Assembly (NCBI GenBank): GCA_028752905.1
Contig: JAQNBH010000013.1
Location: 42,041,907 to 42,105,906 of the forward strand
Length of the DNA: 64,000 nt
Origin: Cladorhizidae sp. MBARI D1340-BT2
Lineage: Eukaryota; Porifera; Demospongiae; Poecilosclerida; Cladorhizidae
Direction: 5' to 3'
Under the pieces are notes generated by a model. The model had not been told where the DNA came from. It made no database searches and saw only the letters and a program-made list of their open reading frames with translations. Positions 35,664 to 46,059 of the stretch are shown here, piece by piece (the stretch's first letter is position 1; every line of letters begins with the position of its first letter). The translations under genes were made by a program, and so were the position numbers.

Positions 35664-35801
35664 TTGCTTGGACATGTAAAACGTCTGTCTAGCATAGTCC
35701 AGGAGATTAGCACCAATGGGGACCTTGGAAGCCACACCCTCTGAAGCACGAACATAGAAGTGGATATCTTGCCTGACGTAGATCTTCATCCGCATATTAG
35801 C
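35664..35801 (-). CDS. Exon, probably of cytosolic isoleucyl-tRNA synthetase
   Basis: Acceptor ATTACTGCAG and donor CAA/GTGAGTGG on the minus strand. Exactly 46 codons, phase 0 at both ends: RMKIYVRQDIHFYVRASEGV, then KVPIGANLLDYARQTFYM. It lies 3' of clear synthetase exons on the same strand. DIHFYVRASEG aligns by eye with the C-terminal DEI.VYYKA.SEG region of animal cytosolic IleRS (recalled, not computed). The exon expected just before it was not found between here and 37257, where a hAT and minisatellites now lie. Confidence 0.5.
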
Positions 35802-35886
35802 CTGCAGTAATCATGATAGAGAAGTGGAGAATGTGAGTCCCAATTTTCCACATTTTCAGGAGGAAGACGGTGTAAGCCCTTGCACC

Positions 35887-36160
35887 ATGTCTGCATGGGT
35901 ACAATGTCCCCAGTCAGGCACACCCCCACATGTCTGCATGGGTACAATATCCCCAGTCAGGAACACCCCCACATGTCTGCATGGGTACAATATCTCCAGT
36001 CAGGAACACCTCCACATGTCTGCATGGGTACAATATCCCCAGTCAGGAACACCCCCACATGTCTGCATGGGTACAATATCCCCAGTCAGGAACACCCCCA
36101 CATGTCTGCATGGGTACAATATCCCCTGTCAGGAACACACCCACATGTCTGCATGGGTAC
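35887..36160. repeat. 43-bp minisatellite, about 6 units
   Basis: Unit contains ATGTCTGCATGGGTACAATA then TCCCCAGTCAGGAACACCCCCAC. It ends exactly at the hAT terminal repeat CAGGGGCGTAGG, in mid-unit. Confidence 0.93.
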
Positions 36161-36650
36161 CAGGGGCGTAGGAAGCAAATAAAAAGTGGTGAGGCCATTG
36201 GCAGTACCCCCACCTTTAGAGGTGTTTTCTGAGACTGTTTCAATGAAATATAACATGCAACTCAACACATAAAGTACTAAAATTGTGTCATTTAACAGTT
36301 GGCAAAAAGTTCCCAAACAGAGCTTCACGGTGACAGGAGCCTTTCATGAATTCGTTCCCAACCTCAGTCAAACACAGTTGATCTGTACGATTTTTGTGAA
36401 CATGTAGAACCAGAATATTGTTCAGTCTTGATTGGGTCATGGTAGCCCTCAGATATGACTTCAAAAGTCGCAGAGCACTGAAGGAACGCTCACTCACTGC
36501 ATTAGTGGCAGGCATAACTAGTATCAGTGAAGCAAGAGTACACACTTCTGATAACAGTGACTTCTGAGCCTGACAAAGTTCTCGTAAATAGTTGATGACA
36601 GAATTGAGATCCTGGGCTGATGGGGAGAGGGGCAAGGAATTAGTCAACCC
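36161..36650 (-). pseudogene. hAT element fragment with C-terminal transposase domain
   Basis: The left end starts CAGGGGCGTAGGAAGC. On the minus strand 36647-36290 encodes SLILVMPATNAVSERSFSAL, then LKSYLRATMTQSRLNNILVL and a C-terminal VGNEFM, the hAT dimerisation region, open to its stop. The catalytic core is missing. A loosely matching right end (reverse complement CAGTGGCGTGGGG) is at 37170-37183, but the interval between holds a minisatellite and no transposase, so the element may be internally deleted. Confidence 0.75.
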
Positions 36651-36699
36651 TCACCTTCTCTCCAACTTACATAAGCATATACAAAATTTCCATGTTCAC

Positions 36700-36870
36700 T
36701 TTGCACCCTCTCACAAGCTCCAGTTCTCCAGTTCTCTCACAAGCTCAGTTCTCTCACAAGCTCCAGTTCTCCAGTTCTCTCACAAGCTCCAGTTCTCCAG
36801 TTCTCCCACAAGCTCCTGTTCTCCAGTTTTCTCACAAGCTCCTGTTCTCCAGTTCTCTCCCAAGCTCCAG
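36700..36870. repeat. Tandem repeat of about 24-26 bp, about 7 units
   Basis: Unit CTCACAAGCTCCAGTTCTCC with AGTT extensions. Irregular. Confidence 0.85.
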
Positions 36871-37826
36871 TCTTCCGTGAAATACTCTCACCAATGCACA
36901 CTAATCCTATGTTGGATGATTACTATACAATAAATTGTGCACATGCTACTCGATCTGAGCGAGGACGCACGTGCTCTTCTCACTCTGCAGGTGCTCAGTG
37001 GAATAGGGTACGCCCTCCATCCCTCTGTGTCTTCACGCAGGTTTTAAAAGGAACATTTCACACGAGGACTATTCAAGGAAATTGGTAATTCTAAACCATG
37101 GAAGATACATGTATGTTATTGGGGAATACAGACGTGTGGAATCATACCAATTTCCAACGGGAGGTAAATACCCCACGCCACTGCCCCCCTCCCCCCACCC
37201 CCTCAACACAACCAGAAAGAAACAATGGTCACCCCGTCACCTTGATGTCATCTCACGACAACCTGTGCCCCACGACCTCCATCTCTCCTCTCTCTTGCAG
37301 CTCCTCTAGCTGCTCACTCGTTAGCTGCTTAACAGCAGGAGCAACGTTCTTAAATGCCCCCTTCAACTTCTTGCCCAATTTCTCGCTGTCTGGCTCCCCC
37401 CGCAGCTTGACCCCGTACTTGCTGTCTTCCGTGGCGAGGGTGAGGGTCTTGACGTTGAGCTCCTCTAGAATGTACGACTCAAGACCTTTCAGGTAATCCT
37501 GACACTTCTGGTCATGATGGATGACAACGATCTCAGGAAGAGGGAACTGCAATGAGGAGGTGGTGGAGGGAGGGGGAGCGGATGGTGGTGAGAGAGGTCA
37601 GAGAGAAGGAAGAGAGAGAGCAAGGAGGAGGATGATAGAGAATGGGAGGTGAGGAGAGAGGGTGAGGGTTGATGAGAAGACAAGGTGAAGAACACAATGA
37701 GAGGCACAGCAACACACACACCTTGATGGGCATGACTTTGCTGTCTCTGACGTAGTGTCCCAGCTCCACTACAGACTGCAGCATTGTCATAGCCGCCTCG
37801 ATATGGCCATCTATCAGGTCCACTCT

Positions 37827-38180
37827 GAAAGGGAGGGAGGGAGGGTGGAGAGAGGTGGGAGGGTGGAGAGGGAAGAGGGAGGGGAGAGAAGTGGGAGGGT
37901 GGAGAGGGAAGAGGGAGGGGAGAGAGGTGGGAGAGTGGAGAGGGAAGAGGGAGGGAGAGAGGTGGGAGGGTGGAGAGGGAAGAGGGAGGGGAGAGAGGTG
38001 GGAGGGTGGAGAGGGAAGAGGGAGGGGAGAGAAGTGGGAGGGTGGAGTGGGAAGAGGGAGGGGAGAGAGGTGGGAGGGTGGAGAGGGAAGAGGGAGTGGA
38101 GAGAGGTGGGAGGGTGGAGAGGGAAGAGGGAGGGGAGAGAGGTGGGAGAGTGGAGAGGGAAGAGGGAGGGAGAGAGAGTG
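37827..38180. repeat. 36-bp purine-only minisatellite in a synthetase intron
   Basis: Unit GGGAGGGGAGAGAGGTGGGA then GGGTGGAGAGGGAAGA, about 10 copies, with scarcely any pyrimidine except T on the plus strand. Purine bias continues to about 38300. It lies in the intron between the exons ending at 38789 and starting at 37824. Confidence 0.93.
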
Positions 38181-38788
38181 AGAAGGAGGAAAAATAGAAG
38201 AGCAAGAGAGGAGGAGGAATAAAATGGAGGAAACTAAAAAAACAGAGGCCAGTGAGTGGCAGAGAAGACAAGGAAAAGGGAAAGGAGAAGAGGAGGGGCC
38301 ACAGGCAAAGCAAGAGTTGGCCAGACATTTCCATGTTTGTAGCTACAGCACAAGCACTTCCAACACATGATGTGTCACTGGCTCATGGCACGAGTTTCAC
38401 ACTTTGAAGTCAAGCTACGTTCGGTCTGCCTAGCAACAGGCCAGCAGTACTAACTGGTACTAGAACTAGACCCACTCTGGTTCTAAGCATAGTATAACTA
38501 AACTAGGCTCAACTTGTACGTAACAGCACGATGAATACACTCAATGGAATTTACTCACAATTTGTCACCTTCCTTCGAGAGAGAGACAACGTCATATGCC
38601 TTCCATGTGACAGAACATGACCAGAAGGAGGGAAGATTGCGGGTAGGCATGAAATGCGACCTACAGTACAAGTATTACCAGCTCTCAACACATAACGTAT
38701 GTAACGTACGGTCCATGGCTGTCATCTCTCTCACACTCATTAAATAAATAAAGGGCTTCGGAAATTATAGGGGGAGGGGCATATAGAC
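38181..38788. other. Intron remainder, no gene seen
   Basis: Purine-rich to 38300, then ordinary sequence. No exon recognised on either strand. Confidence 0.5.
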
Positions 38789-39451
38789 ACATTGGGGAGC
38801 ATGACAAAATGGAGGCTGGCATTTTCCAAGTGAGAGTCCAAGGCTGAAGATGGCGAAGGTTCTGGAACATATTCTCTGTGAAGAAAGGTGTGAATGGAGA
38901 CATCATTCTTGTCATGAGGAAGACGAGGGAGCAGAGAGCCTGCATGGAGTGAAGACACTCCTCCATCCCTTGCTCTCCCTGAGGGGGAAGGGAAGGCAGC
39001 GGAGGGTTGGCGAGAGGGACAAGATGGGGGATGGGAGGGTGGGGAAGGTGAGGGGGAGAGGTGTAGGAAGAGGAGGAGAGAGCAAGAGAGCAACAGAATT
39101 GAGGTTGGCAGAGGAGCAAGAGGTGGAGAGAGGAGGAACGTGAGAGAACCATCGTTGCAGGATGTACATACCATCTCTCTCCATTACCTTGATTCTCTTC
39201 CTGTTGAACCGGACGTACCAGTTAGTAAGTTGATCTATGAACTTGACCAGTCGAGGTATGACGGTGTAGAGATGGTACTCTACGGCAGAGGCAACAACAC
39301 ACAAACACACAAACAAACAACAGGAAGTAACAACAAATAGCTACTGATGAGTCTTAGCAGGTCGGGCCTTGGTTGCAGCTGTGAGATTTACACATGCTCA
39401 GCTTAACCATAAACTAAGTTGTGCGCATTCGATGTAACTATGGATACCACA

Positions 39452-39671
39452 CTCTAGCCTTGGTACTACATAGCCCTGGCCTGGTACTACATAGCCCTGG
39501 CCTGGTACTACATAGCCCTGGCCTGGTACTACATAGCCCTGGCCTGGTACTACATAGCCCTGGCCTGGTACTACATAGCCCTGGCCTGGTACTACATAGC
39601 CCTGGCCTGGTACTACATAGCTCTGGCCTGGTACTACATAGCCCTGGCATGGTACTACATAGCCCTGGCCT
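39452..39671. repeat. 21-bp minisatellite, about 10.5 units
   Basis: Unit CCTGGTACTACATAGCCCTGG. Highly homogeneous. Open in frame on both strands because it is 7 codons long. Confidence 0.95.
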
Positions 39672-39704
39672 TACCCCCTCCATCTTTAGTCTTCAGCTTG
39701 CTGG

Positions 39705-40200
39705 AGTAGGGTTAAGGTGAGGGCTAGGAGTAGGGTTAAGGTGAGGGCTAGGAGTAGGGTTAAGGTGAGGGCTAGGAGTAGGGTAAAGGTGAGGGCCAGA
39801 GTAGGGTTAAGGTGAGGGCCAGGAGTAGGGTTAAGGTGAGGGCCAGGAGTAGGGTTAAGGTGAGGGCCAGGAGTAGGGTTAAGGTGAGGTCTAGGAGTAG
39901 GGTTAAGGTGAGGGCTAGGAGTAGGGTTAAGGTGAGGGCCAGGAGTAGGGTTAAGGTGAGGTCTAGGAGTAGGGTTAAGGTGAGGGCCAGGAGTAGGGTT
40001 AAGGTGAGGGCCAGGAGTAGGGTAAAGGTGAGGTCTAGGAGTAGGGTTAAGGTGAGGGCCAGGAGTAGGGTTAAGGTGAGGGCCAGGAGTAGGGTTAAGG
40101 TGATGGCTAGGAGTGGGTTAAGGTGAGGGCCAGGAGTAGGGTTAAGGTGAGGGCTAGGAGTAGGGTTAAGGTGAGGGCCAGGAGTAGGGTTAAGGTGAGG
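39705..40200. repeat. 24-bp minisatellite, about 20 units, telomere-like core
   Basis: Unit AGTAGGGTTAAGGTGAGGGC plus CAGG. Variants GGGCTAGG and GTCTAGG alternate in groups. The TAGGGTTA core resembles telomeric repeats, but the unit is not TTAGGG. Confidence 0.95.
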
Positions 40201-40660
40201 GTGTGGTACTAACCCTACATGACAGGGTTAAACAGAGCCCCAAGCATGTTCACAGCCAGACATGTGGCACTACCCCTACATGACAGGGTTAAACAGAGCC
40301 CCAAGCATGTTCACAGCCAGACATGTGGCACTACCCCTACATGACAGGGTTAAACAGAGCCCCAAGCATGTTCACAGCCAGACATGTGGCACTACCCCTA
40401 CATGACAGGGTTAAACAGAGCCCCAAGCATGTTCACAGCCAGACAGTGGCACTTCCCCTAGATGACAGGGTTAAACAGTGCCCCAAGCATGTTCACAGCC
40501 AGACATGTGGCACTACCCCTACATGACAGTGTTAAACAGAGCCCCAAGCATGTTCACAGCCAGACATGTGGCACTACCCCTACATGACAGGGTTAAACAG
40601 AGCCCCAAGCATGTTCACAGCCAGACATGTGGCACTACCCCTACATGACAGGGTTAAACA
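40201..40660. repeat. 61-bp minisatellite, about 7.5 units
   Basis: Unit TGTGGCACTACCCCTACATG, ACAGGGTTAAACAGAGCCCC, AAGCATGTTCACAGCCAGAC, A. It starts right where the 24-bp array ends and stops in a gypsy relic. Confidence 0.95.
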
Positions 40661-41221
40661 GGCACTACACAGAATGGAAACACTAGGAGTGATATCCAAA
40701 GTGGAGAAACCAACCACTTGCTGTGTGGGATGGTTGCGGTCCCAAAGAGATCTGGCCAAATTAGAATTTGCGTCGACTTGAAGCCCTGAACACCAGTGTT
40801 CTCAGGGATGTGTGTCCTCTACCCAAGGTGGAAGAGACAATAACACAATAATCAGGAGCAAAGTTATTTAGCAAACTCGACGCTGACTTGGGATTCTTGC
40901 AGATAGCCTTGGCAGAGGAGTGGCAACTACTCACAACATTCATAACAGCATTTGGAAGGGACGCCTTCAACAAACTCCCCTTTGGTATATGTAGTGCACC
41001 CAAGTACTTCCAAAAGCAGGTGAGTGAAATACTGTCCGGACTAGAGGGAGTTATCTGCTTTATGGATGGTGTGCTCGTGTTTGGGGAAGACTAAACAGAA
41101 CATGATACTAGATTGCCAGCAGCACTCCAAAGGATAGCAGATGCTGGGGGAACATCCAACAAAGACAAGTGCAAATTTCATCAACCAAAAATGACATTCC
41201 TCGGACATCTCATTGGTCAGC

Positions 41222-41395
41222 AATGAATACAACCACACCCCTCAAAGATGACAGCCACTGCCAGCGAGGAAGACAACCACACCCCTCAAAGATGACAGCC
41301 ACTGCCAGTGAGGAATACAACCACACCCCTCAAAGACGACAGCCACTGCCAGTGAGGAATACAACCACACCCCTCAAAGATGACAGCCACTGCCA
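41222..41395. repeat. 44-bp tandem repeat inside gypsy RT/RNase H junction, about 4 units
   Basis: Unit AATACAACCACACCCCTCAA, AGATGACAGCCACTGCCAGT, GAGG. It sits between the RT block ending GHLI and the MKAPESMPELLRHF block. Confidence 0.92.
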
Positions 41396-41805
41396 AGATG
41401 AAGGCACCAGAGAGCATGCCCGAGCTGCTCCGGCACTTCATGGGGATGGTAAACCAGCTGGGAAGATTCTCTCCCTCCCCCATCTAGTGGATCTGACATG
41501 ACAGCTCCTTGGAAAGAATGTTGCATGGCTATGGGGAGATCCACAACATCAGGCCTTCTCTCTCAAGTCAGAGACCAAAAATGCTCTCCCTTTACATCCC
41601 CAAAGCAGAAACAAAGAGTTCCACTGACACTTCATCTTCAGACTTGGAGCAGTATTACTCCAAGCCAGTGCAGAAGATTGGAAACCAGTGGTGTATATGC
41701 CTCCAGATTGCTATGGAGACCGAGTGCAGACACACACAAATAGAGAAAGAGGTGTTGGCAAGCACCTAGTCTCCCACGAGCAAACATTCTGGGAATGTGA
41801 TGTCG

Positions 41806-41995
41806 GCTTAAAACTGACCATAAACCTTGTTAGGCATAGTATACTAGTAATGGATGATAGTATACTAATAAGGCTTGAAACTGACCATAAACCTTGTTAG
41901 GCATAGTATACTAGTAATGGATGATAGTATACTAGTAAGGCTTGAAACTGACCATAAACCTTGTTAGGTATAGTATACTAGTAATGGATGTTAGG
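41806..41995. repeat. 67-bp tandem repeat inside gypsy RNase H, about 3 units
   Basis: Unit CTTGAAACTGACCATAAACC, TTGTTAGGCATAGTATACTA, GTAATGGATGATAGTATACT, AGTAAGG. The first part of each unit encodes the RNase H motif ETDHKP. Confidence 0.92.
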
Positions 41996-42654
41996 CATAG
42001 TACTATATATATACTATTAAACCTCTGCTAGGAACAAAATACCTGGATAGGGTACCACCAACAGTACTAAGGTTCTGTTTGCACCTTGCAAGGTTTGTCT
42101 AGCCTGTACCAGGCAAACTACTCTACACAGCAGACATCTTGTCAAGAGCCCCAACAGATTCTGACATGAGTGAACAAGCAGCAGAACCTACTTGTTCAGT
42201 TGTCATGAACTACTGCTGAAATGGCTGGCCACACAAAAGGAAAGTCAAGCAGGCAGTCAAACCCTGCTTACAAGACTGCGGAGAACTTGCTATTGGGCAT
42301 CAACGAGCAAGGTCATCAGTGTGGAGGCTGGGACTTCTCAAGACATAAACACCTGGTGAAGGAATGTGAGCATGTGCAGAGGAATTCACTCCCAGAAGTG
42401 GGCCACTCATCACATTCAGGCTACCTGCCTAGACGGTGGCTGAAGCCTCTGCCAAGTGTTTAGAAGAATGAATGAGCATACCAGAAGAGATCCTGACAAA
42501 TCAACGATCTAACTTTTGTTCGAACCTGATGTCCTCAGTGTTCGACCTGCTGAAGATAACATCAGGACTACTCCATAATACCCCCAGACAGATGGAATGT
42601 TGGAACGTTTCCATGCAACCCTGAAAGCCATGCTGAGGAAGACAGCTAGCCAGG

Positions 42655-43306
42655 ACCAGGACAGACCTCAACTAGCCAGGACCAGGACAGACCTCAACTA
42701 GCCAGGACAAGGAGAGGACCTCAACTAACCAGGACAAGGCCAACCGGCCAGGATCAGCATATAACCTCAGGACAAGGATATAACCTCAACTAGCCAGGAC
42801 AAGGAGAGAACCTCAACTAGCCTTGACAAGGAGAGAACCTCAACTAGCCAGGACAAGGAGAGAACCTCAACTAGCCAGGACAAGGAGAGAACCTCAACTA
42901 GCCAGAACAAGGAGAGAACCTCAACTAGCCAGGACAAGGAGAGAACCTCAACTAGCCAGGACAAGGAGAGAACATCAACTAGCCAGGACAAGGAGAGAAC
43001 CTCAACTAGCTAGGACAAGGAGAGAACCTCAACTAGCCAGGAAAATGAGAGAACCTCAACTAGCCAGGACAAGGAGAGAACCTCAACTAGCCAGGGCAAG
43101 GAGAGAACCTCAACTAGCCAGGACAAGGAGAGAACCTCAACTAGCCAGGACAAGGAGAGAACCTCAACTAGCCAGGACAAGGAGAGAACCTCAACTAGCT
43201 AGGACAAGGAGAGAACCTCAACTAGCCAGGAAAATGAGAGAACCTCAACTAGCCAGGACAAGGAGAGAACCTCAACTTGCCAGGTCAAGGAGAGAACCTC
43301 AACTAG
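42655..43306. repeat. 27-bp minisatellite, about 24 units (copy A')
   Basis: Same unit as 6529-8044 (AGCCAGGACAAGGAGAGAAC plus CTCAACT), also starting right after the integrase LKAML motif. Confidence 0.95.
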
Positions 43307-43854
43307 GCCTGACTAACCAAGTCAAGGTTAGAACTTTAGAACTTCAGCCTTATCTGCATGTCTCTATAGACAACCTAAATTACACTCAAGACCACAATGC
43401 CCTCACTCTAAACACTCCTCCCTCCAATCATATACTAACCCACATCCAAGTGCACACTGTAATGAACCCGACCTCTGCCAACACCCAGGAGGGGCGGTAC
43501 CACCCTGCTGCATACCAATGTAGTCAAGTGATAATAAATACTAGTGGGTGCTAATTAGTGCACGCCCACAGCCTTCAAGAAGGTCAGTCAGCCAGTGGTT
43601 GCTGGGAGCATTTATATCCAAGAGGCCTCCACCTGGCGAAGATGAGGGCAGGAGACCTCCCTCCACCACATCCTGAGGGGGAGGGATAACAGGCTGCTAG
43701 GCCACACCCACAAACATTATTTTAATTGGAAGTTTCCTTCTGGACAAAGGAAGTCTTCAACTCTTACAAGTTCCATTATCTGTTGTGAGTGGAGGACAAT
43801 AAAAGCTTCATTGAATCATGCATTATAATTCATCAACTAATTGCCAACAGAAAA
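43307..43854. other. Flank between minisatellite and TRIM gene (A')
   Basis: Matches 8045-8250 and 8735-9075 without the intervening 480 bp. No gene assigned. Confidence 0.55.
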
Positions 43855-46059
43855 CTAAAATATATCAATCTTATGAGAGTCCAAGTCAGTAGCATACACA
43901 AACCCATCTTGATCTACACACACATCCTTATAGTATCCACCACCAAATGAGGTGACATAGTCTCCCTCAGTGGTGAACACTACTATCTTACATACACCTA
44001 CATCTGCCACATACACATACTGACCAGCTACACACACACCACGTGGAGACTTCAACCTCTTCACACCATCCTCATCACAGCCAAAGGAACGTAGGAATGC
44101 TCCATCATTACTGAAGACTTGAATACTAGAGCTCCAAGGACTACTGACGTACACGTTTTGATGACTGTCAGGAGATAGGCCCAACAATGTGTTTTTATCT
44201 GCATCAACAATCTGTCTCACATATTTCAGTTCTCTGTCGTACACCATGATCCTACCTCCATTGCGAACTTCAGTAACCATCACTTCATCTCCAACGAATG
44301 CAATATCGAGATGTCCTGGACCTTGCACTTGCTGGACTCTGTGCACTTCAACCTTGCTGCAGTTCTTGTTTGACTTGAAGATTCGATTAGTGTCAGCATC
44401 AGTGAAATAGATGTTGTCTTCACTGTCTACAGCAATATCTTGTAAAGATTGAAATTTATGTTCCGAGTGATTGATAGTTCTCAATCTTTTCCCATCCCTA
44501 TTCAACACAACGACATCTCTTCTATATTCAGCGACTATAAGCTCACCCACGGAGTTGACAGTGATACCTCTAGGATTGGTTACACCACCCCACACCTTGA
44601 CAGGCTTGTCTAGTTGAGTGGGTGGGATGGGGACAAGCACAGGGAAGGGACTGCCTGCTACTTGATGCCCGTCCAATGAGATCGTAAGTTCATGTCGTCC
44701 ACGGTGAGTGGGTGTGTACTGGATGCGATATTGGTCGGATCCGACTTCTTTGCTGCTGGATTTGATGTGAGCTCCACTGTGCAGACACTTCATATGGCAG
44801 TCTATTTGAACAGCACGTTTGGCTGGCTTGTTGCCACAGAGTTGAGTGGTGCACAAGACCACTTCTGATAACTTCCCAACCTCAGCCTTGCTGGACACAG
44901 TGTTGATGACTAGAGTGATGGGAAGTTTAAGTTTAGTTATCTTAGCCTGGGTCTGGAGGAGCTGCTCCAGGGCCTCAGCACAGCTCACCTCCACCGCTAC
45001 ATCAACCTCCTCCATTGGCGTAAGCTTATGCCCCGGCTTGGCGCTGTCTTCAATTATTTTTCGCTGGATCACACTCTCCAACTCAGCATGTGTGCACATG
45101 ATCTCATCGTTGGAACAATGCTTCACACACTGCTCGTTATAGTCCACGATCCTCTGCACCTCTGCAAGGGAAATGGAAATGTCCTCCTTCTGTCCACTAA
45201 GCTTCTCCATTTTCTGACGGACTCTCTTTTTGGCCTCCTCTAGCATCTTCTGTTTGTGCGTTTCAATAATAGCGTGCAGCTCCTTGAAGGACGTCCCGAT
45301 GGTGTTGGCTACAGACTCTCCCTGGGCTGCTAGCTCAGATTCCGTGGTCTGTATCTCTTCAACAGCACAAGAGAGATTGGCTGCCACGTTTCTCAGAGGC
45401 CTCAAGCTCTCCATCAGCTCTTTTCTCTTCTTCTCAGCTGCTAAGTTGGTGAAGTCAAAGAGGTGGTCCCTGTGGTCCTTTAGTGTACAGTCACGACAAA
45501 TTAATACATCACAGTCGAAGCAGAACAGCTTGAGGAACTCTGTGTGAAGTTGGCACTTCTTAGCAGCACGATCTTTGGGGAGGACATATTTAGCTCTCTC
45601 CTTCTTCACCTCATCCAAAGAGATAACTTCATGACCATCAAATAGAGCTGCCATCCTCAGATGTGCCTCCACGCATTTCTCACATATGAACTTGTCACAT
45701 TGTCGGCAAAATGATTTAGCTTTGACTGAAGAGGTGGTGCATATCTCACACTTCACCTCCTCCTTGCTAAGAGCTCTCTTCTGCTTGGCATACAGTTCTT
45801 TGAGGCGGTTGATATGGAAAGCCATTTTGAGATGGTCTTCATTGCCCTCAGGCAGGGTGGTTTCATGGCGACACTCTGGGCAAGGGAAAGGCTGGTCTTT
45901 GCCTGTCCTGAGGGCTAGCTTGAGGATGCAATGCTTGCAGTAGCAATGGAGGCAAGGGAGGGCCTTGGGCAGAGTGTAGTGCTCCTGGCAGATGGAACAT
46001 GTGATCTCCTTCTCTAACTCCATCAAATACTTTTCAGCCTCCTCCATGTCTCTAGCCAT
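43855..46059 (-). CDS. TRIM-type RING/B-box/coiled-coil/filamin/NHL protein (734 aa)
   Basis: One uninterrupted frame. RING at about 21-65 (CSICQEHYT, then PCLHCYCKHCIL and CPEC). B-box 1 at about 102-145 (CEICTT, CRQCDKFICEKCVEAH). B-box 2 at about 168-205 (CQLHTEFLKLFCFDCDVLIC, then DHRDH). Coiled coil at about 210-335. Filamin-like repeat at about 385-478 (RYRIQ-type DQYRIQYTPTHRGRHELTIS, then AGSPFPV). NHL repeats from about 485 to the end (PRGITV, GELIVAEY, YFTDADTNRI, SPRGVCV, YVYVADVG, FVYATDLDS). The architecture is that of TRIM2/TRIM3/TRIM71-like proteins: E3 ubiquitin ligases in which NHL propellers bind RNA or protein (family knowledge). The start Met at 46059 is conserved in copy A. 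It appears to lack introns in the coding region, as many sponge TRIM-like genes do. Target unknown. Confidence 0.92.
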   Translation of the reverse strand: MARDMEEAEKYLMELEKEITCSICQEHYTLPKALPCLHCYCKHCILKLALRTGKDQPFPCPECRHETTLPEGNEDHLKMAFHINRLKELYAKQKRALSKEEVKCEICTTSSVKAKSFCRQCDKFICEKCVEAHLRMAALFDGHEVISLDEVKKERAKYVLPKDRAAKKCQLHTEFLKLFCFDCDVLICRDCTLKDHRDHLFDFTNLAAEKKRKELMESLRPLRNVAANLSCAVEEIQTTESELAAQGESVANTIGTSFKELHAIIETHKQKMLEEAKKRVRQKMEKLSGQKEDISISLAEVQRIVDYNEQCVKHCSNDEIMCTHAELESVIQRKIIEDSAKPGHKLTPMEEVDVAVEVSCAEALEQLLQTQAKITKLKLPITLVINTVSSKAEVGKLSEVVLCTTQLCGNKPAKRAVQIDCHMKCLHSGAHIKSSSKEVGSDQYRIQYTPTHRGRHELTISLDGHQVAGSPFPVLVPIPPTQLDKPVKVWGGVTNPRGITVNSVGELIVAEYRRDVVVLNRDGKRLRTINHSEHKFQSLQDIAVDSEDNIYFTDADTNRIFKSNKNCSKVEVHRVQQVQGPGHLDIAFVGDEVMVTEVRNGGRIMVYDRELKYVRQIVDADKNTLLGLSPDSHQNVYVSSPWSSSIQVFSNDGAFLRSFGCDEDGVKRLKSPRGVCVAGQYVYVADVGVCKIVVFTTEGDYVTSFGGGYYKDVCVDQDGFVYATDLDSHKIDIF

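Larger units (their letters stand above)
37257..39279 (-). pseudogene. IARS1: Cytosolic isoleucyl-tRNA synthetase, four C-terminal-half exons, one frameshift
   Basis: Minus-strand exons: 39279-39188 (YHLYTVIPRLVKFIDQLTNW), 38978-38789 (GEQGMEECLHSMQALCSL, then SPFTPFFTENMF), 37824-37722 (VELGHYVRDSKVMPIK) and 37546-37257 (FPLPEIVVIHHDQK, then SKYGVKLRGEPD and a GHRLS end). Splice sites are GT-AG and phases agree except within the second exon. There, near 38848, one base is missing between NLRH and SALDSHLENASLHFVMLP. These match the anticodon-binding and following region of animal cytosolic IleRS (attaches Ile to tRNA-Ile). No catalytic-half exons lie upstream in the window, where minisatellites begin. 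The TGA after GHRLS is intronic if the strong GTGAGA donor is used. I lean to a partial or decaying copy. A sequence error is the alternative. Confidence 0.8.
40660..42655 (+). pseudogene. Ty3/gypsy pol relic: RT, RNase H, integrase, invaded by three tandem arrays
   Basis: Plus strand, in order. 40660-40730: conserved pol segment ALHRMETLGVISKVEKPTTC. 40860-41210: RT (KLDADLGF, FGICSAPKYFQKQVSEIL, FMDGVLVFGED where a DD pair is expected, then KMTFLGHLI). 41395-41500: MKAPESMPELLRHFMGMVNQ. 41580-41770: RNase H (PKAETKSSTDTSSS, then TECRHTQIEKEVLAST). 41880: ETDHKP. 42010-42170: LLYTADILSRAPT. 42290-42350: a degraded HHCC zone. 42500-42650: integrase core (EILTNQ.SNF with N for the second Asp, then TDGMLERFHATLKAML). 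Stops, shifts and active-site changes make it dead. Its family differs from the intact element at 1-4549. Confidence 0.85.

Noticed and set aside
37250..37260. In-frame TGA just after GHRLS in the synthetase exon as a nonsense mutation
   Set aside because: A strong GTGAGA donor precedes it, so the stop is most likely intronic.
37489..38334. Serine/proline/leucine-rich minus-strand frame of 281 codons
   Set aside because: Translation of the purine-rich intron array. It overlaps two real synthetase exons in another frame.
39705..40200. Interstitial telomere
   Set aside because: The unit is 24 bp with a TAGGGTTA core and not tandem TTAGGG.
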